64,000 nucleotides of DNA from Lineus longissimus (taxonomy: Eukaryota > Nemertea > Pilidiophora > Heteronemertea > Lineidae): NCBI RefSeq assembly GCF_910592395.1, contig NC_088318.1:1550001-1614000 (forward strand), read 5' to 3'. A program made the position numbers and the translations under genes. Below, in pieces: positions 49,801 through 60,448 of this stretch. Each line of letters starts with the position of its first letter. Within the stretch, counting starts at the first letter, position 1. A model generated the notes under the pieces. The model was given only the letters and a program-made list of their open reading frames with translations, did no database searches and was not told the DNA's origin.

Positions 49801-52692
49801 CTACCCTTTTTTATCATGTACATATTATGTCCCCACTGACATTACTGTCTATAATTCCTCAATAACCAACGCAGTGGTCGAATGAGTTAAGTCTGCTGGC
49901 AGCATAAAAACAATGTCAGACAAAACAGACCCATTTACAATTTCCATATCTAGGACTGACCCAGACTGGAATAAAAATTGGCTTTTCAGCTTTGTAACGC
50001 CTGATTGGAACGTCGTCTTACCCTGATTATATCTTCAGCATTAGCTCGGTCTGCTTCGTAATTTCTCAATTCCTGTTCATAATCCCGAGCTTTAGTCATA
50101 TAGTCCTGAAATCAAAGCATACAGTTATTATATCTTGAATTATAAAGGCTAATGTTCTGAAAAATTAAACCTAATCATTCGAGTTCAATACGTGAAGTAA
50201 ATGTTGCATTTCAACACCGAGAGGACAAATGCAAATTTTTATTGTAGGGACTCTTACATGTAGCAATAGCATGAGTGCGTAGTGCCTCTGGGCATAGTTT
50301 AAAACCATATTTTTATAAAATTTAAATCTATGATCCTGTTTAAACAAGGCTGCAACCATTGTCTTTCATTATAGCCATTGATCAACTGAAACTGTACAGT
50401 GATTCTGATATTATGTGAGTTATAGTGATGAAGGCCAAGAGTAAACTACAAGTTAGGCAATACATTTGCTGCACTAGCAATAGCAACTAAAATACTAGAC
50501 CCTCTACCCTGTGACACATTTTAGTCACTCAATACATTTTCTAACATAGATAATGAAAATCTGACCGCCCTACCTTCACTGAGGAAGCAGTTTTCTGTAA
50601 TTTTGATTCAAGCAGCGCAACCCGATCATTGGCTTCTTTCTCAAGCTCTTCCACCGTCTGTACAAGCACCTCGTTCTGTTCCGACAAGTCATCCACATAC
50701 GACTGTAAGATACGTACTCGCATCTGAAAATATGTCGATATGTTACATTACTTTTTTGATTTGACAGTTCTGGGAGATTTTTTAGAAGGATGAAAAAAGA
50801 TCATAAACGTGTTCTTTGATGCAAGAATATCAAAAACTTTCAATAAACAAAATCGATTAGAATATATATTGGCCTAGTTCCATGTGTACATAATATAAAG
50901 AATTCTTGAGTTAGGAATTTTAATTTGCTTTTTGTTAAAAATCAATATCATTTTAATCAGTTTATTCACATGACAAACATTATATCCTGTAATAACTCAC
51001 TCTTACAGTTATCAATAGCTAATGGTATGAATTATGTTGTTTTTATTGGATTACAAACATCATTTTTGATCATTTGGTCATTTCCTTTAACAATTCATGA
51101 CATGCAAATTAATCACTCATTTTTAAATGCACGCTACACCATGATGATAATACATGTACCTGTAGGTTTCTCACCATTGATTTCTCAATCATTTTAGCTC
51201 AAAAATTTTTCATGTTTGGTGTAAATGATACTCTTGGGACCTATTATACATGTAACACTACGTGAGTGCAATATTATTTCACTTGACAAGGAAGTAAGCT
51301 TACAAACCGCAAACTAACTACTTTGTCGTTTTATGTTTGCTTACCAGTTGATACACGTATATATCATCAATACATTGATTAATTCAAGAATGACAATCAT
51401 ATCGATTATTGTGACATTCTGCCGAGGGTTTACCATTCAGTTGGTAAAGTCAATAAGAAAAGGACAAAGGTGTCCACGGTTCGTGCACAATAGGGCTGAG
51501 CCTGAATCTTATCAATCAGAAACACCCCCAAACCAATTTGTGGGGCGTAGAAATGAATATTTCATTCAGTACGCCCGTTTTGTGTGTGACACTTTATTAT
51601 GAATGTGTGTATTCATTTTTTGAATGGATTCTATGTAAGATGTATTGATTGGGAAGTTGTGCCCCAGGAACTCTGTGAGGGATAGCCGGAATGCATTGGC
51701 ACAAAATAGGCCTAAATTCAGTTTTCTTCCAACTATTTAAAGGAAATTAAGTTCCCCACGAAATAGGCAACACACATTTTAACTTATGTATAAACTAGGT
51801 CTTATGTGTTCTCATGTTGTCACCTTGGCAAGACACTTTACTTCAATACTTGGCTAATGATAAGCTGTTGGCGTTCGGACAAGACGCTGACATTTCACAA
51901 GACACTGCACCAAAGCGTTGCAGGTTTAATAGACGAATTCGAAGATGTTTGTTTTGGCACTGACCAGTCATGCGTTTTACCTTGAACGAAGGATCGCCGT
52001 GTCTCTAGGCATTGTCAGAAGTCAGCTTAGGCCTTCTGACGTGTTCCAATCAAGGTGTGCGTATTTGATTTTTTTGGCACTGATTCTTCATCTTCCAATT
52101 CGTCTATCAAATGTAGAGCGCAGAATCTTACTTTGGGCAAAACACTTTACTGAGAGATATGGTAAGCTTTTTAAGGGGTTAATCATCTGCACAGAAGACT
52201 GGGATCAATTAACACCCCATTTTGCATTCATAAAGCCCTTTTTATCAGATGCAAAACATTGTACTGCGATACTGTCACGCGTTTCACCGATGTTCTTGGG
52301 CAGGACACTTAACCATGCTGTAGGTGCCATTTGAAGATTGCAATAGTGCATAACGAGATACAATGTAAAGGCCTACACTACACGCATTGGCATGGGGCCA
52401 TATTTAAGGTTGCGATCACACCGGCAAAGATATGTGCAGTTTTCGTGGTAAAAATAAGCATTTTCAGCATGAGATGAGATTTGCATAGTTAAGAGAATAT
52501 ATCAAGATAACCTACCCTTTGAGAATCTTCATCCACTTGACCGGCATCATCGAGTTTGCGGAGTTTATTTTCGTACAAAGTTTTGAACTCCCGCAGTAAT
52601 CCGTGCATATGGCCACGGCCAAGCATTCCAGCTCCGCTCAAACGGGACCCCGATGAGGCCCGTAGAGACCCTCCTACAACTCTATTCGCCAT
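25873..52692 (-). CDS. Giant coiled-coil protein (40 exons, at least 2,292 residues), family unassigned
   Basis: Forty exons chain in phase across 26.8 kb without a frame break, starting at ATG 52692 (MANRVVGGSLRASS). The protein is almost entirely predicted coiled coil: heptads rich in Glu, Gln, Lys and Leu. Exceptions are a Gly/Ser/Arg N-terminus, a more globular segment in exon 4 (IRHDVNTLITVISCARATGR) and a Pro/Gly/Asp insert in exon 6. No motor, kinase, membrane or targeting motif was recognised. Similar length and composition occur in centrosomal, ciliary-rootlet, golgin and sperm head-tail proteins (for example PMFBP1-like), but none is claimed. The final exon found (25924-26016) ends YWIQRVGE before a good donor. 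Reading through it gives a stop at 25873; otherwise a terminal exon lies farther downstream, so the C-terminus is uncertain. Exon lengths show striking heptad quantisation (see findings). Confidence 0.85.
25924..32705 (-). CDS. Coiled-coil gene, exons 27-40
   Basis: Exon coordinates in transcript order: 32622-32705, 32069-32236, 31608-31850, 31182-31349, 30629-30964, 30219-30386, 29611-29862, 29268-29435, 28809-29060, 28417-28589, 27849-28088, 27192-27468, 26242-26292, 25924-26016. Exons 36-38 (173, 240 and 277 nt) are joined by phase-2 introns; the rest are phase 0. Exon 27 contains an unusual HHHH run (YKEHHHHPDSE). Exon 39 is a short linker (EASDGSRSPTKGLESEK) and exon 40 leaves the coiled coil (EESGVNDPSSLDKSYWIQRV). 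Confidence 0.82.
29942..30010 (+). repeat. tRNA-like SINE fragment in an intron
   Basis: The segment GGTGGTGTACTGGTTAGGGT resembles a tRNA A-box region at the head of a SINE. A degenerate B-box-like AATCCCAAG follows. It lies in the intron between exons at 29611 and 30219. A full cloverleaf cannot be drawn, so it is not a functional tRNA. Confidence 0.4.
34577..44717 (-). CDS. Coiled-coil gene, exons 11-26
   Basis: Exon coordinates in transcript order: 44634-44717, 43855-43938, 42837-42911, 41235-41465, 39526-39831, 39176-39334, 38868-38891 (microexon), 38028-38174, 37744-37911, 37279-37446, 36891-37070, 36339-36590, 35974-36078, 35542-35847, 35061-35291, 34577-34807. All sixteen are phase 0/0. 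A recurrent internal pattern reads roughly R-D/E-x2-I-x2-L-x2-E-L, for example ASREDVISNLKMEL and NNRDQNIVKIKTEL. Most exons end in Glu at GAG|GT and begin with Val, Ile or Leu. Confidence 0.82.
37515..37600 (+). repeat. tRNA-like SINE fragment in an intron
   Basis: GCGGACTGGTCAAATAGTTA followed by GGTCCATAATTCGAAAAC has A-box-like and B-box-like spacing. It lies between exons at 37279 and 37744 and is likely a diverged SINE head. Confidence 0.35.
38868..38891 (-). CDS. 24-nt candidate microexon of the coiled-coil gene
   Basis: A TATTCAG acceptor and a CAG|GTAATG donor bracket 24 nt encoding SACKKLQQ in phase 0, between the 159-nt exon at 39176 and the 147-nt exon at 38028. Its inclusion adds eight residues, one more than a heptad, so it would shift the coiled-coil register. 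Absence of stop codons alone is weak support at this size; the splice sites are the main evidence. Confidence 0.5.
44430..44576. repeat. 147-bp MITE-like element with 34-bp inverted repeats
   Basis: The left arm CAGGCAAAAGTTTCCGTCCA and onward (44430-44463) is complementary to 44543-44576 with a single mismatch. The 79-bp centre includes a second palindrome (CCATCCATGG...CCATGGATGG). It is located in an intron of the coiled-coil gene. No clear target-site duplication was found at the borders. Confidence 0.75.
45499..52692 (-). CDS. Coiled-coil gene, exons 1-10
   Basis: Exon coordinates (minus strand, in transcript order): 52516-52692, 50574-50723, 50022-50105, 49286-49488, 48775-48910, 48308-48472, 47787-47933, 46562-46645, 46019-46261, 45499-45561. 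Only the exon 4/5 junction is not phase 0; exons 4 and 5 (203 and 136 nt) sum to 339 nt. Exon 2 is VRILQSYVDDLSEQNEVLVQ followed by more coiled coil. Exon 4 encodes the least coiled-coil-like part, ending WEIDSVDFKQLAFEQVFGP and a short tail. Exon 6 (MPSSMDSSRPGFGDLSPNHF) is a low-helix linker. Intron 1 is about 1.8 kb and the E7-E8 intron about 1.1 kb. Exon 9 has an alternative acceptor three codons downstream. Confidence 0.82.
48203..48285 (-). repeat. tRNA-derived (SINE or tRNA pseudogene) sequence
   Basis: On the minus strand the segment reads GCGATGGTCTAAAGGTTC (A-box-like), a 20-nt stem-loop region, then GGGGTTCGAGTCC, an exact Pol III B box, and CTGGCC. The T-arm pairs at four of five positions. 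The acceptor and D arms do not fold cleanly, so a SINE head or decayed tRNA is more likely than an active gene. It lies just upstream of exon 6's donor side, in an intron. Confidence 0.55.
49559..49723 (+). repeat. Probable full-length SINE with (ATT)n tail
   Basis: The segment begins with a tRNA-like head (CTGTGGCATACTGAGTGGTA...GGGTTGGACC). It continues with GTGAAGCGCTTTGAG and TTTAGCGCTATATAAGT and ends in ATTATTATTATTATT. The AGCGCT/TATATAA 3' module with an ATT-repeat tail is shared by many invertebrate and fish SINEs. It lies in the intron between exons at 49286 and 50022. Confidence 0.65.
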
Positions 52693-54257
52693 CACACCAG
52701 CCGAAAACGAATCTCGGGATATCCTTCTACTGATCCACCATGCAAAGTGGTATTTTTTCAACTCAAAACCTGCAAAATCAGATGATTATTTGGGTTCAAA
52801 ATGTGCCGTGAACTTCGAATAACGACGCGTTGTTGATCTCAACCTCGTCCATAGACTAAACAATGAACCTGGCCTCCAGGTTACTGATACTCCGATAACA
52901 AGAGGCTACTGGACAATAACACTCCGCTGATGCGTGTCCCCCTTTTATCGGTGGGTAATTGGAGCATCTCTAAATACATTTTATATGGAAATTATGCCCG
53001 AGACTGCAGTACAATATCATTAAAAACAGTATGACAAGCAAACTCTGGTCAAACTTTGCCTGACTGTGAATAATTTTTACAACCAATTAATTAATGACCT
53101 AAAGAGGTCTAGAGGCAGGAGCTCGAGGGTCTAATTTGTTATCTTTGGTCGACTAATGTGCACATGAAGGGAAGTGATTAATGTGGGAGCAACAAGGAAG
53201 TTTTTGGTGGGAGGACCAGTGGTGAGATTTGGTGGGGTTTAAGTAGAATATCAATTAACCCCACGTCGGTCGTATAATGAGGACGAAGTCACAACCAGCA
53301 GGCACAGTCTTTCATGTCCTTGCTAATACCCCCTGGAAAAAAGTGTCCTTCCCTTTTATGTGATGACTGACAATGGTATCATAGAGACCCAGGGCCTTCA
53401 TTACCTCAAAGATAAAGCACAAATAGTAGATTATTTGTTTGCAGGTCACTCTAAACTGTTACACCGGGTTCATAACGCCCATGAGCCGCACGTGCCTCAC
53501 TGTAAAGACTCCTGTTGCGCCAATTTGCTTTTTTCACTTTCAAAGATTCATTTGCGATAACAGAACCACAGTTCCATAGTTCTGCAACAATCATCAGTAC
53601 TCATTGGAGGAGGTCCGTGTCAGACTTGTTTTGAAATGTTGAATACGTGCCCGTGCTTGTTATTCAAATTCCAATAGTTCAAACTAATAATATGCATATT
53701 TCAATAAATTTTCAATTGAGAGATTAGGCCTACGTTTACTCAGGGCCTTGGGTTATGAAAAGGGCTCACTTTTGATATTTTGGTTTAAAATGCACAAAAG
53801 AAGCAGCAGACGAGATCTATGTAAATATTGTCCTCGGGACAACACACGATTCGTCGGTTGGAAAAAGAGGACGCATTGTGTTCCGTTGTGTTGATAACCA
53901 TAACTACAGGGTGCGCTTTGACCCCAGCTTTTGTTATGTTTGGTAATTTAGTGGGGCGACAGCGACGCGCATGACTCAATCTCAAAATTCGTGAGATCCA
54001 CATTCACAATATTTTATGTTTGCGTTGCCATACAAGCAGGCGACGCGGGTATGCACATGTTGAGTATGATGGGTATGATAAAGTCTGACTGTGACATTAT
54101 GTTACTGGTTTGGAAGAATCTCTTCAAGGATCTCCATTATATAGAAATGCCACAAAATCTTTGGGGAAACCACCTATCAGTGCATAGATATCCGTATGAA
54201 ATGAATGCGATGTATTCAGATTGCGTCTAATGTAACGAAGTCAAATATATGCTGTGG

Positions 54258-54705
54258 TTGTTCCATTGTCCGTCCATGTGAGATGATTACCACGGTACAA
54301 CCAAATCAGTTGTCTTGTATCACCCATGTAGAACGCAAGTGTAATGTTGTCTTGTACAGCTGAAGGACCCTTTGAAGGTTGTGTCAATGTCTTCCCAACC
54401 TCAGATAACCAGCTGTCAGAGGTTGGTTGTCCCATTGTCCGTCCTTGTGAGATGATTACCACGGTACAACCAAATCAGTTGTCTTGTATCACCCATGTAG
54501 AACGCAAGTGTAATGTTGTCTTGTACAGCTGAAGGACCCTTTGAAGGTTGTGTCAATGTCTTCCCAACCTCAGATAACCAGCTGGAAGAGGTTGGTTGTT
54601 ACGTCGGCTGTCCTGTAGTCTCAATCAGCCCAATAATGTTAACTTGTCAGAAAAACGTTTTGAAGGTTATGTAAAGGTCTTCCCAACCTGATCAGATAAC
54701 CAGCT
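54258..54705. repeat. 169-bp tandem duplication plus a third, diverged copy
   Basis: AGATGATTACCACGGTACAA occurs at 54281 and 54450, and the flanking sequence from TTCCATTGTCCGTCC to CAGATAACCAGCT is almost identical in both. A third partial copy ends CAGATAACCAGCTAGCAGAG and is interrupted by the TIR element. Its remainder (GGCTGTTTGTTCCATTTTCT) resumes after the element. Confidence 0.85.
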
Positions 54706-54712
54706 AGCAGAG

Positions 54713-55028
54713 GGCAGGGTCTATTCTACAGACCAAAGACTTTACCGACCTCGTTTTTTGGCTCTCACTTTTTTATTAGTGGAGATTTTCATGAAATCTA
54801 AAGTGATATTAGACCAGAAATGGAAACCAGAAACCTTGATATTGAAGAAATAAAAGTCTGTAATTCTAAATTCTAAATAAGAAAAAACAGACCAACTTCA
54901 AAGGCAAATTTCAAAGGCAGTTTCTGGTCTAATATCACTTTAGATTTCATGAAAATCTCCACTAACAAAAAAGTGAGAGCCAAAAAACGAGGTCTGTAAA
55001 GTCTTTGGTCTGTAGAATAGACCCTGCC
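54713..55028. mobile_element. 316-bp non-autonomous DNA transposon with 108-bp TIRs and 9-bp TSD
   Basis: Terminal inverted repeats of 108 bp (54713-54820 and 54921-55028) begin GGCAGGGTCTATTCTACAGA and differ at only two positions. The 100-bp centre is AT-rich and non-coding. The element is flanked by the direct repeat CTAGCAGAG (54704-54712 and 55029-55037). The flanks joined without the element match the other copies of the surrounding tandem repeat, so the empty site can be read directly. Long TIRs with a 9-bp duplication are typical of Mutator-like elements; an 8-bp reading would instead suggest hAT. Confidence 0.88.
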
Positions 55029-55685
55029 CTAGCAGAGGCTGTTTGTTCCATTTTCTCTCCTTGCATGCAACAGACTCGAACCAGATGCAAATTCACAGTA
55101 AAACCAGCTAGGCGGTATATAGGCCTAACAGCGGTATGAATTGACAATGGGGCATCTCATTGTAACTGCTATACTACCACAATGGAAAGACGGGTCCTTT
55201 CCAGGTCCAGCAGGCAGGATACCGGGGAGGGATATCGGACAACACTTGGAAAAGAGACTGATACCTGGGCTGGGGACTAATAGCAGGTGTCCCTCAGTAT
55301 ATAGCAGTGCGTGCGGGTCTCAAATGACGCCTGGCAGCCTAACAATTAAAGCGTACGCAAATTGCCCGGGCATATTGGTCTCATCGGGCGACAATTCAGA
55401 CCTCTGGCTAGCTCCTGTCGATGACTACACCTCCCCTCCCCATACACTGCAACGGGGGCGTACAGTCGGTGGGTCATTTTTAAATGGGCCACTTGGTAGG
55501 GTACATCCTCGGCACGAAGACAATACATGTAGTCGGCATTCGGTTGCTTTGTAACAAATCTAAATCACATCAGCGACAACTACGACCATTCATTGGCAAG
55601 TTACCAGAAAATCCGAAGTGGACTGTTGACAACTTGGCAACTAAACTCAGTGTTTATACTATCTTATTTACTGTCAAGATCAACA

Positions 55686-58600
55686 ATGAGTGCTTCTAGC
55701 GAACCTTCGGATTCTGGACATCAGACCCAAGCTGCTCCAAGACATGAGAAACTACGGAGTGAAGTGTAAGTCGTGTTTACTGTGGTCATGTCTTCACTGT
55801 TGACTGTACAGTGTTACAAGTGGCCTGAGTGGGGCCTACAATAACACTGTGAATACAATACAATAACACTACATACTACAATACTAGGTTAGTGCTATCC
55901 TCTTCTTCCTTCGCTCACTGACACACTACACAGTCTTGCTTCATTTCCAGTTTCTACACCAGTGACTGTGTTCACTAATCACACTACATAAATACATGTC
56001 ATGAGATGGTTCCATGTCATGTCATGCATGGACGACATGGACTATGGTTCCATCGGATGGAACCATGACATGACATGACATGGAACCATGACATGACATG
56101 ACATGGAACCATGACATGATATCCATGTCATGTCATGACATGAGATGAGACATGACATAAAAGTTAAAACATGAAAAGACAAAATTATCTGATAGTGAAT
56201 AGTGATATTTCATGTGCATGAAATGTGAAATTAACCTGAGACTTCTCAAAGCTGACAGGGGCTGATGTTTCTAGTGGGCCACTGACCAGTAGTATTGTTA
56301 GGAAAAACAGTGGGTGCAGGCTACCTGGTTACAAACAATATTGGTCTGGAACAGGACAGATTGCCAAACATAAATGTGTGGATGGTAGTGTGTTGGTTTT
56401 GACTGAGTGACCCTTTAGCCAAGTAGTTTTTTCATGTCACACGTGTTAGGTTACAAGGTTATTTGATTGGTATCATCTTGAAAGACACATTTATGACAGT
56501 TTTAAGTTTTAACCTATTTTGATAATTTGCCCCAAATGTATTCATTGATTATGAATTCCCTAGTCCTGGACTGGAGAACCTAGGTCATCATAATGTATCA
56601 AGTCTGTGAGTGTGGTGTGACCTCTCCTCGAGACAATGGTTTTCCTGAAGCAGTACCATTTTAAGAATATCTATGCAGAGGGTGTTGCTGTTATACTTCC
56701 AAGTGTGCACAAAGAGTTGATAGAAGTTCAGTCAAATTTTCTGTTTTAGCAAAGATCTGCGGTCTGTACAGGAACTCTGTAAAGGACACTCCTTAATTTG
56801 TCTAGTCAGTAGCCACTGGCACTGAACCACAAAGTTGATATACTAGTTTTACTGGATCTGTATGTTTCTATTTTCAGGTATTCCTATGAAGAAATTCAGA
56901 TAATTGTTAACTTTTTATTTGAGAGAACAGAACAACGCCCGACATTCGGTATAATATGTGGCTCAGGACTTGGTGGACTTGCTGATATGATCACAGAGCG
57001 AGAAATGTTTCCTTACAACAAAATCCCTGGATTCCCAGTCAGCACAGGTACTACAAATTTTAGATATTGATAAAATAAAGCATTCTGAATTACTGGTTTT
57101 AAGTGATTTGAGAAGTGAGAATGTTCTTTTGATGGTTATGATCTTTAAAAAAATGAAACCAGACATGGAACGGGTAAGTGTGGTGGGCAGACATATAAAT
57201 CATGTCAGTTGGACCATTTTGAAATAAACTTTTACTTTCGATTGCAATGTCCTGTCCTGTCTCTTGCTGGAAGATTTATGGACTAGCTTCTACAGCCTGG
57301 GCATTTCTGACTGGTGCCAATGATCTATAGCTGACAAAGAGATCTGCCTGAAAAACCAGGGACCTATTGACTGTTACAGCTGTGAGTCCAAACCATTAGA
57401 TCAAAGCGGTTTATGTGGTCCGCTGCACTAAATGTATCGCTCAAAAGCATTCTCGGATGATCAATTTCAGTTTGAATAACAGAACTTCCTTTTCACTAAC
57501 ATTTGGATAGCATACAATTTTATTCTTCCAGTGTGTTAACTGACCTTCTTCAGTAGAACACTTATCATCTTGGAATAAAGATATATTGTAAATAAGAGTA
57601 TCTGAATGAAGTGTCCTCTCAAGACTCAAAATCAAAATGTTTTGAAGAAAACTGCTGCATAGCAATGTATGTGGTGTACCATGTCATAACGTCACACTCC
57701 TTTGTGTACAGTTTCCTGGTGAAGGAGGCCCACTGCCTATGTTGCCAAGTTCCCAGTTGGTGTTGGCCAAAGAATTTCTCACCTCATTTCATCCTTATTG
57801 CAATCCTTGGTGTGTAATATGACACCTCCCTTCCTCACTCTATCACATCTAATAGAAGTCGATAGAATATGAGTACTGGCAATTTTAAAACTAATTTAAC
57901 TAATGGCAACTGCTTTCCATTTTACAACCTATGATTGAGGGAAAGGGGGGTACCCATCTGGCATCCCAATATAAAAATGCCTCTTCTAAAATCCCTTTTA
58001 TCAGTTTCGGCCAAATCCTGATGCAGTTCTCTGCCCCTTTTGAAATGTCCAAAATCCTGCTTAAATAAGGATGTCTATTCTGACAATCTCAGCTGATTTT
58101 TTGCGTATTCTGTTGTTCCTCCCCTCCTCTGACTATGGGTCTAGAAGAAAAAAAAATCTGACTTGAAATTTTTCTCAAGATCTCGCTGTCCACCTTCACT
58201 CATGAAGTTTTTTCTCTTGTCCTCAGAGGGTGGTTCCACAAAGTAACTTCCTTGGTCACCTGCCTCCTGCTGTTGACATATAGATAAGTTCTCAAAGGCA
58301 GTGTCCTCTGAGTATTTACAAAGAAACTGGTGCTTTACTCATTGTGTTCTCGTTTTCAGTCCCTGGTCATGCTGGACGGCTGGTGTTCGGGAAACTGAAG
58401 GGAAAGACTGTGGTGTGCATGCAAGGACGCTTTCACCCGTATGAGGGTTATCCTATGATTAAGGTAAGAACGAGTGCTTCATAGCCCCAATTAATAACAA
58501 CCCAAGTCAAAATGAGGCTTTTTTTGACACAATGTTGTAGGCCTACATTTAACCAATCTTTATATGTTATCATTGAGGAGTAGTATGTTAACAGGTAAAC

Positions 58601-60171
58601 ATACACTGTAAAGGCAATTTGTAGGCCTATTACTGGGGAACTCTTTGAAAGTGAGACAGTGTTGATGATCGAGGTGAACTGTGGTCAGAGACACAGGAGG
58701 GCCATTTTGGTATGAACACTCAGAGCAGGAGCTCAATGTTGGTCTTCAACTGGGGCATACTAATTGATCAGGAAAAAGATTTAGTCCATGAGGTAACCTG
58801 ATAGAATAACCTCGAGAGCTGGAGTCTTGTTAAGATTATCAACAGTTTTTTTTGGGTCATGTTAATCAACATAACCGACAATACCACAAACACTGATTAT
58901 GTAGTTGTTTTCTTTCAGTGTGCAATGCCCGTGCGCGTGATGTCACTGATGGGAGTGAAATGGCTGGTCGTAACGAATGCCGCCGGTGGCCTCCACCCTG
59001 ATTATAATGTTGGCGACATCATGGTCATCAAGGACCACATCAACTTTCCGGGGCTTGCTGGCAACAGTCCTTTAATTGGACATAATGATGAGAGGTAACT
59101 AAAATGACTCTATCTCAGCAACAATACGCATTGTGAAAGGGAACAATATCTGCTCGTATATGAAACATAACTAAAATATGAAAAGAAATGAAATTAGGCT
59201 TTTTCAAGTTATTGGTCAAACTTCGATCAGTATGGCATGGGTTTTTTCGCTGCGCCATCTGTAGGGATTTATCAAAATCAGCATCCCATTGTCCAAAAAT
59301 GTTACAATGCCACCTAATGGGGGGTGAATTTGCTCTTTTAGATTTGGCCTCCGTTTCCCATCGATGTCTGACGCGTATGACAGAGACGCTCGTCGGATAG
59401 CACTTGACATAGGAAAGAAATTAGGCTATAGTGACTTCATGCGAGAGGGTGTCTACTCAATGCAGGCTGGACCTTGTTTTGAGACTATAGCAGAATGTAA
59501 ATTCCTCCGGACAATTGGAGCAGACGTCACAGGTAATTACACCTTTATTGGTTTCTTTTAAGGGTTATGCCTAACTATTCACCTGCAGTGTGAATTAATG
59601 CGATGGCCATATGAGCGGTATGGTCCATTAGTGAAATTGCTCATCCCCACATGAGAGCCCAGGTGTGAACCCAATGAGAACCAAGATTTTTGTCTTTGGA
59701 TTTGACAGTGTGGGGTTTCAGGAAATTATATTCAACGGTATTCACAGTCCTTGGAATGAGACTTAACACTTAGATTCTGTGTCATATGAGTAGATACGCT
59801 AGTGCATGAGCCCATGGTGCTGTGTAAGAGCGACTACAGTGTTGGGGCTAATGAGGTACCACTGATGCATGCATAAAATATGGTACCACATACATGTATG
59901 CAGAAGATGTAAATTAGATGGCAGTCAGCTGATTTGAAGCCAGATTAGTAAATTTCATTCCTTTCCAGGTATGAGTACAGTACATGAAGTGATGGTTGCA
60001 AGACATTGCGGCATTAAGGTAGTGGGCATGTCGCTGGTTACTAACAAATGCGTTATGGACTATGATAATGAAAACCATCCAAATCACGAAGAGGTTTTAG
60101 AAACGGGACGTAAACGTGGAGAATGTATGCAACGGCTCACTGCGGCAATCGTGGAAAAGTTGAGCTGCTGA
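55686..60171 (+). CDS. PNP: Purine nucleoside phosphorylase
   Basis: This cytosolic trimeric enzyme of purine salvage cleaves inosine and guanosine with phosphate to free base and (deoxy)ribose-1-phosphate. Six exons join in phase: 55686-55765, 56878-57047, 58360-58463, 58919-59094, 59342-59532 and 59969-60171, giving 307 residues (human 289); the excess is a Ser/Gln-rich N-terminus. Key elements are the phosphate loop [31 protein letters not shown] (catalytic His), [27 protein letters not shown], the base/sugar site MQAGPCFET (Glu) and GMSTVHEV (Met). [11 protein letters not shown] carries the purine-binding Asn, and NHEEVLETG its following His. All active-site residues expected of the family are present. 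Intron 2 is 1.3 kb. The start is the only ATG in frame before exon 2. Confidence 0.95.
55994..56160. repeat. CATGA-type microsatellite with internal inversions, PNP intron 1
   Basis: The stretch consists largely of CATGACATGACATGGAACCA units and their complements (ATGGTTCCATGTCATGTCATG), producing nested palindromes over about 165 bp. It lies in the first PNP intron. Slippage and hairpin formation are expected. Confidence 0.75.
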
Positions 60172-60442
60172 TTAAATCTGGAGGCAAATGGATACTCAAT
60201 TGGGGGAACAACTGTGTGTATAAGGCGTCTGCTCACCTTGAAGCTGACTAAGGAAGTTAAGACAACAGGAACCTATATGCATGGAGCGAGGATGGTCTTC
60301 CGTGTTTAGAATGCAAATAGATACTTCATCTGATACTTCCGCTTGTTGTAAAATCATGTGATGTCAGAAAAAAAGTATTGTTCATGTTGTGAAATAAGCA
60401 GTTCTGACCACGCGGTTGCTGAATGTCGTCGTCTATCATTTG

Positions 60443-60448
60443 AATAAA
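60443..60448 (+). terminator. PNP polyadenylation signal
   Basis: AATAAA lies 272 bases after the PNP stop codon and is the first canonical hexamer downstream. TTGTTAT and other T/G-rich sequence follows. Confidence 0.65.

Larger units (their letters stand above)
52693..55685. other. Repeat-rich intergenic region between the coiled-coil gene and PNP
   Basis: About 3 kb separating two divergent start codons. It includes an AGGCAGGAGC-family fragment near 53112, a 169-bp tandem duplication (54258-54705), a TIR element (54713-55028) and no supported exon. The last few hundred bases should hold the PNP promoter and 5' UTR. The open frame at 55141-55554 has no recognised domain. Confidence 0.45.

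Noticed and set aside
51945-52334. 129-codon plus-strand frame
   Set aside because: It lies in an intron of the coiled-coil gene and overlaps SINE-like phrases; the translation shows no recognisable domain.
27192-52692. Rootletin (CROCC) or myosin heavy chain identity for the giant coiled-coil gene
   Set aside because: No myosin motor domain precedes the rod, and the N-terminus and linker segments do not match the rootletin pattern as recalled; general coiled-coil composition is not enough to name it.
54241-54532. Short frames on both strands within the 169-bp repeat
   Set aside because: They repeat with the duplication and carry no domain; the similarity is explained by the tandem repeat.
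55141-55554. 137-codon plus-strand frame upstream of PNP
   Set aside because: Composition is Pro/Gly-rich without a domain; it is more likely part of the PNP promoter/5' region.
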